Shown here one piece after another: positions 34,753 through 44,062 of a stretch of 64,000 nt of DNA. How positions within the stretch are numbered: position 1 is the stretch's first letter; the number at the start of each line of letters is the position of its first letter. The notes beneath the pieces are model-generated. The model worked only from the letters and a program-made list of their open reading frames with translations, did not search any database and had not been told where the DNA came from. The stretch covers positions 1,690,001-1,754,000 of the forward strand of contig NZ_CP150496.1 in NCBI RefSeq assembly GCF_038019025.1, read 5' to 3'. The translations under genes were made by a program, and so were the position numbers. Source of the DNA: Polaribacter marinaquae (GTDB lineage: Bacteria > Bacteroidota > Bacteroidia > Flavobacteriales > Flavobacteriaceae).

Positions 34753-35343
34753 ATGTTTACAGGAATAATAGAGACACTTGGTAAAGTAACAAACTTAGTA
34801 AGTGAGCAAGATAATCTTCATATAACAGTAAGTAGCAATATTACAAACGAGTTAAAAATAGATCAAAGCGTTGCCCATAATGGCGTATGTTTAACTGTTG
34901 TTGGTATCAACGAAAATGAATATACAGTTACCGCTATTAAAGAAACTTTAAACAAAACAAATATAGGAGCGTTAAAAATAGATTCTATTGTAAACTTAGA
35001 AAGAGCAATGAAACTTGGCGACAGACTAGACGGCCATATAGTGCAAGGACATGTAGATGAAACTGGGATTTGTACAAATATTGAAAACCAGAACGGAAGT
35101 ACTGTTTTTACTTTTCGTTATAATGCAACAATAAATAATAATATTACAATTGAGAAAGGTTCTATAACAGTAAACGGAGTAAGTTTAACGGTTGTAAACT
35201 CGAAAGATGATTCTTTTAGTGTTGCAATTATACCTTACACTTTAGAAAACACTTCTTTTAAAACTTTAGCAGTAGATGATAAAGTAAATTTAGAATTCGA
35301 TGTAATTGGTAAATACGTAAGTCGTCTTACCAAAAGAGCATAA
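34753..35343 (+). CDS. ribE: Riboflavin synthase alpha subunit
   Basis: 196 aa. Converts two 6,7-dimethyl-8-ribityllumazine molecules to riboflavin. Two tandem lumazine-binding domains: N-terminal MFTGIIETLGKVTNL with HNGVCLTVVG, then GHIVQGHVDETG and the second VNGVSLTVVNSK. The N-terminal MFTGIIE trimer signature is intact. Normal length. Stands alone, divergent from pdxA; no FMN riboswitch is visible in the short 57-base gap. Confidence 0.96.
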   Translation: MFTGIIETLGKVTNLVSEQDNLHITVSSNITNELKIDQSVAHNGVCLTVVGINENEYTVTAIKETLNKTNIGALKIDSIVNLERAMKLGDRLDGHIVQGHVDETGICTNIENQNGSTVFTFRYNATINNNITIEKGSITVNGVSLTVVNSKDDSFSVAIIPYTLENTSFKTLAVDDKVNLEFDVIGKYVSRLTKRA

Positions 35344-35361
35344 GACATTTAAAAATTAAGA

Positions 35362-35526
35362 TTAGTTTCTTAGTTTTGCTACACCATAAATTAAAGCAGA
35401 AGCTAGTAAAAATATTACACCGCCATCTACAGATAAACCCGGTGGTGGTGGTGGCACCATTTGACCACAAACCAATTGAGTAGAAAGGAGTACTATAATT
35501 AGCACTAAGTATTTTATTTTCTTCAT
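35362..35526 (-). CDS. PID-CTERM-like microprotein (54 aa)
   Basis: 54-codon gene on the minus strand. An N-terminal signal segment (KKIKYLVLIIVLLSTQLVCG) is followed by MVPPPPPGLSVDGGV and then IFLLASALIYGVAKLRN. This is a Pro-rich spacer, a P-x-(I/V)-D-G-G signature, a transmembrane helix and a final short basic run. It resembles the C-terminal sorting signal described in Bacteroidota as PID-CTERM, handled by exosortase-like enzymes; here nearly the whole mature protein is the sorting signal. The start was chosen by the ATG with a G-rich stretch 7 bases before. No exosortase gene is in the window. Confidence 0.75.
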   Translation of the reverse strand: MKKIKYLVLIIVLLSTQLVCGQMVPPPPPGLSVDGGVIFLLASALIYGVAKLRN

Positions 35527-35611
35527 TTTATATCCCCCCAGATTAAAATTTTGAAATTTTTTGTTTTTACAAATATCTAATTTTTATTTGATATATGCTA
35601 AAAAAATAAAG

Positions 35612-35685
35612 TGGTCCCACTTGGGCTCGAACCAAGGACCACCTGATTATGAGTCAGGTGCTCTAACCAACTGAGCTATGGGACC
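35612..35685 (-). tRNA. tRNA with CAT anticodon, probably tRNA-Met (elongator)
   Basis: 74 bases on the minus strand. Acceptor GGTCCCA pairs with TGGGACC, discriminator A. The anticodon stem CCTGA/TCAGG encloses loop CTCATAA (CAT). T arm is GGTTCGAGCCC. It lacks the initiator features (three G-C pairs and C1-A72), so it is an elongator Met or a lysidine-modified Ile2; elongator Met is preferred. Confidence 0.9.
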
Positions 35686-35746
35686 AAAATTATTGGATGC
35701 AAATGTACTATTATTTTTAATAATCTAGTAAAAAAAAATAAAAATC

Positions 35747-36718
35747 TTATACAGATCGATTCATCAACCAAAGACCAAAATCTTTAAGAGATTGTTTATC
35801 AACATCTTCGATGCTCATTTTAGCTAAAGTATCAAAAGCTTTTTCTGTATAATTTGCTATTTCTTGCTTAATTAAAAGCGGAATATCGTTCAATTCGAAG
35901 ATTCTTCTTACCTCAGAAATCTTAACAGAGTTCTCGTTAAGCTTCTTTTTATAAAAATATTGCAACTTACCTTTCTCATCATCATTAGCAACTTCTAACG
36001 CTTTTAGATATAAATAGGTTTTTTTATTTTCAATAATATCGCCTCCAACTTGCTTACCAAATGTCTCTGGATCTCCAAAAGTATCTAAATAATCGTCTTG
36101 TAATTGAAATGCTAAACCTAGATTTAAACCAAAATCGTAAATTAAACTTGCATTTTCTTCTGTTGTTTCAGCTACAATTGCACCCATTTTTAATGCAGCA
36201 GCAACTAAAACTGATGTTTTTAAACGAATCATGTTTATATATTCCGGAATCGTAACATCAGATCTAGTTTCAAAATCAACATCCAACTGTTGTCCGTCAC
36301 ATACTTCTAAAGCGGTTTTGCTAAATAATTTGGCTAACTTCTGAAACACCACAGGTTCGTAATTCTCGAAATATTGATAAGCTAATATTAGCATAGCATC
36401 CCCAGAAAGTATACCTGTATTTATATTCCATTTTTCATGAACCGTTGCTTTACCTCTTCTCAAAGGCGCATCATCCATAATATCATCATGTACCAATGTA
36501 AAGTTATGAAAAACCTCTACCGCTAAAGCAGCTGGCAAAGCCTTACTTACATTGTTAGAAAATATATCTGCAGCCATTAAAGTTAAGACAGGTCTAATTC
36601 TTTTTCCGCCTAATTGCAAAATGTAATCTATTGGTTCGTACAAGTTTTTAGGCTCGTGAATCCATTTTTTTGATTCTAAATAAGAAAGAAATTCCTTTTG
36701 ATATTGTAAAATGTCCAA
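35747..36718 (-). CDS. Polyprenyl diphosphate synthase
   Basis: 323 aa trans-isoprenyl diphosphate synthase. First aspartate-rich motif DDIMDDAPLRRG near residue 87 and second DDYLDTFGDPE near 215. GGKRIRPVLTLMAA and KVTIPEYI-like stretches are typical of the family. Chain length cannot be set with certainty; the bulky residues before the first motif would limit it to a short chain (C15-C20), but that reading is tentative. Likely supplies carotenoid or quinone precursors. Divergent from the tetR operon. Confidence 0.88.
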   Translation of the reverse strand: MDILQYQKEFLSYLESKKWIHEPKNLYEPIDYILQLGGKRIRPVLTLMAADIFSNNVSKALPAALAVEVFHNFTLVHDDIMDDAPLRRGKATVHEKWNINTGILSGDAMLILAYQYFENYEPVVFQKLAKLFSKTALEVCDGQQLDVDFETRSDVTIPEYINMIRLKTSVLVAAALKMGAIVAETTEENASLIYDFGLNLGLAFQLQDDYLDTFGDPETFGKQVGGDIIENKKTYLYLKALEVANDDEKGKLQYFYKKKLNENSVKISEVRRIFELNDIPLLIKQEIANYTEKAFDTLAKMSIEDVDKQSLKDFGLWLMNRSV

Positions 36719-36794
36719 ATCTAAAATTTTTTGTAAAAATAATGTAAAGAAATTCTTATTTGAAGTTCTAACGTTAAAAAATGTTTAAAACTTT

Positions 36795-36822
36795 GGAAAC
36801 TATTTTTGTTTCTAAAGTTTCC
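36795..36822. promoter_or_regulatory. Inverted repeat GGAAACT-N14-AGTTTCC over the tetR promoter
   Basis: 7-base arms (36795-36801 and 36816-36822) that surround the -33 element and spacer. This is the expected place for a TetR-family operator. Palindromic arms, position and the adjacent gene argue for autoregulation. Confidence 0.6.
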
Positions 36823-36835
36823 TTTTGTACATTTG
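36805..36835 (+). promoter_or_regulatory. Promoter of the tetR-efflux operon
   Basis: TTTG (36805-36808), exactly 19 bases, TACATTTG (36828-36835). Perfect match to the Bacteroidota consensus. It lies only 10 bases before the ATG at 36846, so the 5' UTR is only a few bases. Confidence 0.8.
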
Positions 36836-36845
36836 CACCCGAATT

Positions 36846-37445
36846 ATGAGAGAAAAAATATTAGACAAATCTAAAGAACTCTTCTTAAACCTTGGTTTTA
36901 AGAGTGTAACCATGGATGAAATTGCCAGTTCTTTAGGTGTCTCTAAAAAAACAATTTACAAGTATTTTAAAAACAAAACAGAACTTGTAGACGCTGTAAC
37001 ATTATACATGTTTGATAATGTATGTTGTGGTATTGACTCTATATGTGGTTTAGACCTTAATCCTATAGACGAACTTTTTACCATTAAAAAGTTTATCATG
37101 GAAAATTTAAAGGACGAAAAATCTTCACCTCAGTATCAACTTCAAAAATATTATCCAAAGATTTACGCTCCTTTAAAGAAAAAGCAATTTTTAATTATGC
37201 AAGGTTTTGTAATTAAGAATTTAAATGAAGGAATCAATAAAGGCTTATACAGAAAAGATATTGATGTAGAATTTATTTCTAGAATTTATTTTAACGGTAT
37301 GATAGGTATTAAAGACAAAGACCTTTTTCCGTTAAGAGATTATTCTATGAACACATTAATGCAATATCACTTAGAATACCATTTAAGAGGTATTTGCACA
37401 GAATCTGGAATACAACAATTAGAAACCCAATTAAAACTGAAATAA
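36846..37445 (+). CDS. TetR/AcrR-family transcriptional regulator
   Basis: 199 aa. The N-terminal helix-turn-helix is clear: KELFLNLGFKSVTMDEIASS, then LGVSKKTIYKYFKNKTELVD. The C-terminal ligand domain has no recognisable relatives here. I chose the ATG at 36846, not an upstream TTG, because the TACATTTG promoter box lies between. It begins the run tetR-tolC-MFP-RND, with 7 bases to the next gene, and an inverted repeat over the promoter suggests that it represses itself and the pump. Confidence 0.93.
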   Translation: MREKILDKSKELFLNLGFKSVTMDEIASSLGVSKKTIYKYFKNKTELVDAVTLYMFDNVCCGIDSICGLDLNPIDELFTIKKFIMENLKDEKSSPQYQLQKYYPKIYAPLKKKQFLIMQGFVIKNLNEGINKGLYRKDIDVEFISRIYFNGMIGIKDKDLFPLRDYSMNTLMQYHLEYHLRGICTESGIQQLETQLKLK

Positions 37446-37452
37446 ATCTACC

Positions 37453-38784
37453 ATGAAAAAAAGAATACTGGTATACTTTAGCACCTGTTTTTTCTTAATA
37501 ACAAATGCCCAAGAAAAAACACAAACGCTATCTCTTAAAGAAGCAATTAACTTTGCATTAGAGAATAGTTATAACACCAAAGCTTCTAAAAACGACATTT
37601 TAGCTGCAGAAAAAAAAGTTTGGGAAACCACAACAATTGGTTTACCGCAAATTGATGGTAATATCGATTATCAAAACTTTATAAAACAACCAATTACGTT
37701 GGCAGATTTTGACCAAGACGGTACAAACGAAGAGTTTATTTTTGGTACAAAACAAAACATGAATGCAACCGTAACTTTAAGGCAATTGCTTTTTGATGGT
37801 TCTTATCTTGTAGGTTTACAAGCATCTAAAACTTATTTAAAAATTTCTGAACAAGCAAACGAGAAAACAGAAATGCTAACCAAAGAAGCTGTTATTAACG
37901 CTTACGGTAATGTTTTAGTTACAGAAAATAGTATTGCAATTTTAGAAGGAAACATTAAGATTCTTCAGAAAAATTTTGATGATGCTAAAAAGATTTACGA
38001 AAACGGTTTAAATGAAGAAGAAGATGTAGAACAGTTAGAAATTACATTAGGTAACTTAAAAAATCAGCTGAATAATACTAAAAGGATGAAAGAGATTGCA
38101 TACCAAATGTTAAATCTTTCTTTAGGTAATCCTATTTCTACAAAATTAATTCTAACAGATTCTTTAGATTCTTTAGCTGAGGATAACATCAGCTTAAAAC
38201 TAATTTCAGAAACATTTAACGTTAACAATCACATCGATTTTAAAATCTCTGAAAATGACATAGAAACTAAAAGATTAATGGTAAAACTAGAGCAAAGTAA
38301 GGCATTACCTACTTTAAGTGCCTTTTTAAATTATGGCGCACAAGCAAACTCAGATTCTTTTACTTTTTTAAATAGTAATCAGCGTTGGTTCGATTCTTCT
38401 TTATTGGGCTTAAGTTTAAAAATTCCTATTTTTAGTAGTTTTGGTAGAAGTGCAAAAACTGCACAAGCAAAAATTGCATTAGAAACTGCCGACTTAAGAT
38501 TGCAAGAAATAAAGCAAAAACTGTCTTTAGAAGCTCAGAAAGCTAAAAACGATTACCAAATTAGCATAGACAATTATCAAACAAATAAAAAGAATGTTGG
38601 TTTGGCAGAAAGAATCGAAAAGAAACAACGTGTAAAGTTTTTTGAAGGAATTTCTTCTAGTTTCGATTTATTACAAGCTCAAAATCAATTATACACGCAG
38701 CAACAAAACTACATACAGTCTATGTTAGAAGTTATTGCTAAAAAAGCAACATTAGAAAACGCATTAAACCTACCAATCAAATAA
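37453..38784 (+). CDS. TolC-family outer-membrane efflux protein
   Basis: 443 aa. Signal peptide (1-19), then two OEP repeats that form long helical hairpins (LSLKEAINFALENSYNTKAS, then ALPTLSAFLNYGAQANSDSF). The helices are rich in Asn, Gln, Lys. It forms the outer-membrane tunnel of the tripartite pump whose adaptor and permease genes follow. Length and layout normal. No lipobox. Confidence 0.92.
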   Translation: MKKRILVYFSTCFFLITNAQEKTQTLSLKEAINFALENSYNTKASKNDILAAEKKVWETTTIGLPQIDGNIDYQNFIKQPITLADFDQDGTNEEFIFGTKQNMNATVTLRQLLFDGSYLVGLQASKTYLKISEQANEKTEMLTKEAVINAYGNVLVTENSIAILEGNIKILQKNFDDAKKIYENGLNEEEDVEQLEITLGNLKNQLNNTKRMKEIAYQMLNLSLGNPISTKLILTDSLDSLAEDNISLKLISETFNVNNHIDFKISENDIETKRLMVKLEQSKALPTLSAFLNYGAQANSDSFTFLNSNQRWFDSSLLGLSLKIPIFSSFGRSAKTAQAKIALETADLRLQEIKQKLSLEAQKAKNDYQISIDNYQTNKKNVGLAERIEKKQRVKFFEGISSSFDLLQAQNQLYTQQQNYIQSMLEVIAKKATLENALNLPIK

Positions 38785-38793
38785 TACATTACA

Positions 38794-39966
38794 ATGAAAA
38801 AAATATATTCATTATTCGTTATATCAGCTATTTTAGTTTCTTGTGGTAAAAACAAAGAAACATCTGTAGAAAGCATCATTTCTTCTGGTAATTTAACAGA
38901 ATTAACAGCAAAGAAGAAAGAAATAACTTCTAAGTTAGAAGAAATAAACAAAGATTTAGAAGCTATAAACACAGCTATTTCAGAAAAAGACACAGTAAAA
39001 AAACTTCCTTTAATTACAACATTTGTAGCAAAAGACACAGTTTTTAATCATTATTTAGAATTACAAGGAAACGTAACTACCAAACAAAACATTTTAGTAT
39101 ATCCAGAAATGCCTGGTATTTTAAAAAGAGTTTTGGTTAAAGAAGGTCAAAAAGTTTATAAAGGACAGTTATTGGCTACAATAGACGATGGTGGTTTGGC
39201 AAATCAAGTTGCTCAATTAGAAGCAACTACGCAACTAGCTAAAACAACTTACGAGCGTCAAAAACGTTTATGGGAACAAAAAATTGGTTCTGAAATACAG
39301 TTTTTACAAACAAAAACAAATTACCAAGCACAAACAAGCAGTTTAAAGCAATTAAAAAGTCAGTTAGCAAAAGCTTCTATTAGAGCTCCTTTTTCTGGAG
39401 TTATAGATGATGTTTTTAAAGAAGCAGGTACAGTAATTGCACCAGGGCAAGGTTCTGAAGTTTTTAGAATTGTTAACTTAAACAATATGTATATCGAAGC
39501 AGAAGTGCCAGAAAGATATATTACAAGCATTACAAAAAACAAAGCTGTTAAAGTTAGTTTTCCTGTTTTAGGAATTTCTTTAGACAGTAAAGTTAATCAG
39601 GTAGGTAGCTACATCAATCCTAACAACAGATCTTTTAAAATAGAAGTTCCTGTTGCTAACAAAAGCGGAAATGTAAAACCTAACTTAACGGCAAAACTTC
39701 AAATTAATGATTATTCTGATGAAGAATCTGTATTAATTCCTCAAAGTATTATTTCTGAAAATGCTAACGGAGAGCAGTTTGTTTATGTGATTAGAGATAA
39801 AAATGATGCACAAGAAGCTACAGCAGAAAGAGTAATTATTAAAACTGGTAAAACACAAGGCAACCTTATAGAAGTTTTAGAAAACTTACCTGTTGGTACA
39901 GAAATTATTGATGAAGGTGCAAGAAGTGTAAACAATGGTCAAACTGTAAAGGTTATCAATAAATAA
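38794..39966 (+). CDS. RND efflux periplasmic adaptor (membrane fusion protein)
   Basis: 390 aa. Lipoprotein signal with Cys near 17 (LVSCGKNKE), a coiled-coil segment rich in Glu/Lys (about 30-66), then the lipoyl-like half GILKRVLVKEGQKVYKGQLL, the helical hairpin, the second lipoyl half ASIRAPFSGVIDDVFKEAGT and beta-barrel domain. It links the RND permease to the TolC-family tunnel. It sits between those two genes (9- and 13-base gaps). Confidence 0.93.
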   Translation: MKKIYSLFVISAILVSCGKNKETSVESIISSGNLTELTAKKKEITSKLEEINKDLEAINTAISEKDTVKKLPLITTFVAKDTVFNHYLELQGNVTTKQNILVYPEMPGILKRVLVKEGQKVYKGQLLATIDDGGLANQVAQLEATTQLAKTTYERQKRLWEQKIGSEIQFLQTKTNYQAQTSSLKQLKSQLAKASIRAPFSGVIDDVFKEAGTVIAPGQGSEVFRIVNLNNMYIEAEVPERYITSITKNKAVKVSFPVLGISLDSKVNQVGSYINPNNRSFKIEVPVANKSGNVKPNLTAKLQINDYSDEESVLIPQSIISENANGEQFVYVIRDKNDAQEATAERVIIKTGKTQGNLIEVLENLPVGTEIIDEGARSVNNGQTVKVINK

Positions 39967-39979
39967 AAACTCATCTAAG

Positions 39980-42900
39980 ATGTCAAAAGAAAAAAAGAAA
40001 GTAGACAAAGAGTTTAAATTATCTTCTTGGGCAATTAATAACAAAACTACCATTTATGTAATAATGGGTGTATTGTTTTTCTATGGTATTACTGCATATT
40101 TTAGTATGGCCAGAGAAAATTTTCCGGAAGTAAAAGAAACTAAAATATATATTAGCACAGTATATCCTGGTAACACTGCAGAAGATATAGAAAAACTAAT
40201 TACAGATCCTTTAGAAGATAAAGTAAAAACAGTAAGTAATGTTGTAGAAGTTACCTCTACTTCTCAAGAAGATTATTCTATAGTAATTGTAGAGTTTGAT
40301 GAAAACATTACCGTAGAACAGGCTAAACAAAAGATTAAAGACGAAATAGATACAGAAACTTCTAGCGAAGATTGGCCTACTTTTAATGGCGCAAAAGTAG
40401 AACCAAACGTATTTAATTTAAGTATGTCTGAAGAAATGCCAATTTTAAATATTAATATTTCTGGCGATTATCCTGTTTATAAATTAAAAGAGTTTGGTGA
40501 GTATTTGCAAGATGAAATTGAAGATTTACCAGAAATTAAAAAAGCAGATATTAGAGGTGCTCAAGAAAAAGAAGTAGAAGTTGCTGTTGATGTTTATAAA
40601 ATGATGGCTAATAAAGTTAGCTTTAATGATATTACAACTGCAATAGGAAACGGAAACGTTACCATGTCTGCCGGTAATTTTATAAATAGCGGTCAAAGAA
40701 GAACTATTAGAATTATTGGAGAGATAGATAAACCTTCAGAATTAGAAAATTTTGTAATTAAATCTGAATTTAATAATCCTATTTACTTAAAAGATGTTGC
40801 AAAAGTATCTTTTAAAGACAAAGACAAAACAACATATGCAAGAGAACGTGGTGAACCGGTTGTAATGTTAGATGTTAAAAAGCGTGCTGGTAAAAACATG
40901 GTAGCCGCTGCAGAAAAAATTCAAGTAATTGTAAATGATGCTATTGCTAACGAGTTTCCAAAAGATTTAAAAGTTACAATTGCCAATGATCAATCTCCTA
41001 AAACTATTGGGCAAGTAGATGATTTAGTAAACAATATTATTTTTGGTGTAATATTAGTGGTTGTTGTTTTAATGTTTTTCTTAGGATTTAAAAACGCAGT
41101 TTTTGTTGGTTTTGCAATTCCTATGTCTATGTTTATGTCTTTAATGATTTTAAACATGTTAGGTTACACCATGAATACCATGATACTTTTCGGACTTATT
41201 ATGGGACTTGGTATGTTGGTTGATAACGGAATCGTAGTTGTAGAAAACGTATACCGTTTAATGGACGAAGAAGGAATGAACAAAGTTGATGCCGCCAAAA
41301 AAGGTATTAGTGAAATTGCTTTTCCTATTATTATTTCTACTGCAACAACAGTTGCTGCATTTATTCCTTTAGGTCTTTGGCCCGGAATTATGGGAGACTT
41401 TATGAAGTTGTTACCAATTACATTATCTACAGTGTTAGGTTCTTCTTTATTAGTTGCTATTTTCTTTAACTCTGTACTTGTATCACAATACATGAGTGTA
41501 GAAGATAAAGATATGCCAGTAAAAAGAATTGTAATTATTACTAGTATTATGACAGCTTTAGGTGTTCTGGTTTTAATAACTGGTGGCGCTTATAGAGCTT
41601 TAGGTACTTTAATGATTTTTACTGCAATAATGCTTTGGGCTTACAGATTGTTTTTAAGAGGTTGGGCAAATAGTTTTCAAAATAAGGTATTACCTAAGTT
41701 AGAGTCTTGGTACGAAAGACAATTAAAAAGAGCATTATCTGGTTGGACTCCTTATGTTTTAACCGTAGGTACTTTTGTTTTATTAATTGTAGCTTTTATG
41801 TCTTTTGGTATGTCTTTACAATCACAAAGAACAAAAGTTGAATTTTTTCCAGACAACAAACCAAATCAAATTATTGTATATATAGAATACCCAGAAGGTA
41901 CAGATATCGAAAAAACTAATAACATTACTAAATTAATCGAACAAAAGGTTTCTGATGTTTTATATAGTGATGATTATATGGATGGCGACTACAACTTTAT
42001 GGTAGAAAGTTTAGTTTCTCAGGTTGGTGAAGGTGCCGGAAACCCACAAACAGATGGTGGTTCTGCAGCAGAAATGCCGCACAAAGGTAAAATTACCGCT
42101 TCTATGAGAGAGTACAAATATAGAAGAGGTTTAGATAGCGAACTTTTAAGACAAAAAGTACAAACTGCTTTGGTAGGAATTTATCCTGGTGTTTTAATTT
42201 CTGTTGAAAAAGATGCGAACGGACCACCTGTTGGAGCGCCAATTAATATTGAAATTCAAGGTGATGATTACGCAGAATTAATTACAACTGCGCAAAGAAT
42301 GCGAGATTTTATTAATACTAAAAGTATTTCTGGTATTGATGAATTAAAAATTGATGTTAACAGAGACAAGCCAGCAATGAAGGTTGTTGTAGACAGAAAA
42401 AAAGCAGGTGAACTAGGTGTTTCTACTGGTCAAGTTGGGCAACAGTTAAGAGCTTCTATCTTTGGTAACAAAGCTGGTGTTTATAAAGAAGATGGCGAAG
42501 ATTATGATATTTATGTTCGTTTTAATAAAGAAGATAGATACAATAAAAGTGCCGTTTTTAATCAAAATATAATCTTTAGAGACATGGCTTCTGGTAAAAT
42601 AAAAGAAATTCCGGTTTCTACAGTGGCTACACAAACAAACAACTCTGGTTTTAGTGCAATTAAGCATAAAAAATTAAAACGTGTTGTAACGGTTTACTCT
42701 GCATTAGCTCCTGGTGAAACAGACGCAGGTGCTGTTGTTGGTAAAATTAGAGAAGAAATGAAAAACTTTAAAAATTTACCTAAAGGAATTAAAATAGATT
42801 ATACTGGTCAACTAGAAGAACAAGAAAAGCAAATGAACTTTTTAGTTGGAGCGTTTTTTACAGGATTAGCATTGATCTTTTTTATCTTAATTTTCCAATT

Positions 42901-43492
42901 TAATTCAGTTTCGAAACCAGGAATTATAATGCTTGCTATCTTTTTAAGTTTTATTGGCGTGTTTGGTGGTTTGGTTATTTCTGGCGCTCCTTTTGTTATT
43001 ATGATGACAATGATGGGAATTATTTCTCTTGCTGGTATTGTAGTAAATAATGGTGTAGTTTTACTAGATTACGCACAATTATTAATTGATAGAAGAAAAG
43101 ATAGTTTAGATTTAGAAGAAGATGAATTTTTACCAAAAGAAGAATTATTTGCTAGTATTGTACAAGCAGGTAAAGCGCGTTTAAGACCTGTTTTATTAAC
43201 TGCTATTACCACAATTTTAGGGTTGATACCTTTGGCAATTGGTTTAAACATTAACTTTTTTACATTATTTAGCGAGTTTAACCCGCATATTTATTTTGGT
43301 GGAGATAATGTTGTTTTCTGGGGACCATTAGCTTGGACAGTTATTTACGGTCTTGTAGTTGCAACTTTCTTAACGCTTATTGTTGTACCAATTTTATTCT
43401 TCTTAATTACGAAGTTTAAAATGAGAATTAAAGGACAATTGAACAATGATGTAGACAATACACAAATTGCTTACACAGAAGTACAAGAATAG
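39980..43492 (+). CDS. RND efflux permease (HAE1/AcrB-like)
   Basis: 1170 aa, larger than AcrB (about 1050), with 12 membrane segments and two large periplasmic loops. Pore and relay motifs: MARENFPEVKETKIYISTVY near the N-terminus, GLIMGLGMLVDNGIVVVENV in TM4. In AcrB the TM4 relay is Asp-Asp; here it is Asp-Asn (VDNG), as in SwrC-type proteins. The second half carries MMGIISLAGIVVNNGVVLLD and GKARLRPVLLTAITTILGLI. It is the proton-driven motor of the tripartite pump. The substrate is unknown. Confidence 0.93.
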   Translation: MSKEKKKVDKEFKLSSWAINNKTTIYVIMGVLFFYGITAYFSMARENFPEVKETKIYISTVYPGNTAEDIEKLITDPLEDKVKTVSNVVEVTSTSQEDYSIVIVEFDENITVEQAKQKIKDEIDTETSSEDWPTFNGAKVEPNVFNLSMSEEMPILNINISGDYPVYKLKEFGEYLQDEIEDLPEIKKADIRGAQEKEVEVAVDVYKMMANKVSFNDITTAIGNGNVTMSAGNFINSGQRRTIRIIGEIDKPSELENFVIKSEFNNPIYLKDVAKVSFKDKDKTTYARERGEPVVMLDVKKRAGKNMVAAAEKIQVIVNDAIANEFPKDLKVTIANDQSPKTIGQVDDLVNNIIFGVILVVVVLMFFLGFKNAVFVGFAIPMSMFMSLMILNMLGYTMNTMILFGLIMGLGMLVDNGIVVVENVYRLMDEEGMNKVDAAKKGISEIAFPIIISTATTVAAFIPLGLWPGIMGDFMKLLPITLSTVLGSSLLVAIFFNSVLVSQYMSVEDKDMPVKRIVIITSIMTALGVLVLITGGAYRALGTLMIFTAIMLWAYRLFLRGWANSFQNKVLPKLESWYERQLKRALSGWTPYVLTVGTFVLLIVAFMSFGMSLQSQRTKVEFFPDNKPNQIIVYIEYPEGTDIEKTNNITKLIEQKVSDVLYSDDYMDGDYNFMVESLVSQVGEGAGNPQTDGGSAAEMPHKGKITASMREYKYRRGLDSELLRQKVQTALVGIYPGVLISVEKDANGPPVGAPINIEIQGDDYAELITTAQRMRDFINTKSISGIDELKIDVNRDKPAMKVVVDRKKAGELGVSTGQVGQQLRASIFGNKAGVYKEDGEDYDIYVRFNKEDRYNKSAVFNQNIIFRDMASGKIKEIPVSTVATQTNNSGFSAIKHKKLKRVVTVYSALAPGETDAGAVVGKIREEMKNFKNLPKGIKIDYTGQLEEQEKQMNFLVGAFFTGLALIFFILIFQFNSVSKPGIIMLAIFLSFIGVFGGLVISGAPFVIMMTMMGIISLAGIVVNNGVVLLDYAQLLIDRRKDSLDLEEDEFLPKEELFASIVQAGKARLRPVLLTAITTILGLIPLAIGLNINFFTLFSEFNPHIYFGGDNVVFWGPLAWTVIYGLVVATFLTLIVVPILFFLITKFKMRIKGQLNNDVDNTQIAYTEVQE

Positions 43493-43517
43493 CTTTTAGT
43501 AGAAAATGTAAATAAAT

Positions 43518-43553
43518 AAAGGGATGAAATCGTTTAGGTTTCATCCCTTTTTA
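43518..43553 (+). terminator. Terminator of the efflux operon
   Basis: AAAGGGATGAAA pairs with TTTCATCCCTTT, loop 9 bases, followed by TT and an A/T-rich run. It lies 26 bases past the RND stop. Confidence 0.9.
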
Positions 43554-43566
43554 TATTTTTGAACCA

Positions 43567-44043
43567 ATGATGCAGAAAAAATCTTTTACCGTAGAAGAAA
43601 TTAAACGCAAGATAGAACAGTATTGTGTCTACCAAGATCGTTGCCATAAAGAGGTAGAACAAAAAATGCGCGATTATAATTTAATTCCGGAAGCTAGAGA
43701 ACTTATACTTTTAAGTTTAATGAAAGATAATTTTCTAAACGAAGAACGCTTTGCTAAAAGTTTTGCAAGAGGAAAGTTCAGAATTAAAAATTGGGGCAAA
43801 CAAAGAATTGTTAGAGAGTTAAAGTTTAAAGATATTTCTGCTTACAATATAAAAACCGCACTTAAAGAGATTGATGAAGAAGAATATATTGAAACTATTT
43901 ATAGGATTACCGAAAATAGAAATGCTGTAATTTCTGAAAGTGATATTTACAAACGTAAAAACAAACTAATAGGCTTTTTGATGCGAAAAGGTTTTGAAAA
44001 TGAGCTTATTTTTAAAGTAGTAAACGAAGTTGTTAGTTCTTAA
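43567..44043 (+). CDS. recX: Regulatory protein RecX
   Basis: 158 aa three-helix-repeat protein that binds and inhibits RecA filaments. Conserved segments: FTVEEIKRKIEQYCVYQDR at the start, MKDNFLNEERFAKSFARGKF in the middle and GKQRIVRELKFKDI after it. Length fits. There is no recA next to it; it lies just after the efflux operon terminator and is followed by a Flavo-1-like element. Confidence 0.9.
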   Translation: MMQKKSFTVEEIKRKIEQYCVYQDRCHKEVEQKMRDYNLIPEARELILLSLMKDNFLNEERFAKSFARGKFRIKNWGKQRIVRELKFKDISAYNIKTALKEIDEEEYIETIYRITENRNAVISESDIYKRKNKLIGFLMRKGFENELIFKVVNEVVSS

Positions 44044-44062
44044 AACAAGCTAACAAACACAC

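Noticed and set aside
36825..36845. TTG start giving a longer TetR protein
   Set aside because: The TACATTTG promoter box lies between this TTG and the ATG at 36846, so the longer protein would need an untranscribed start.
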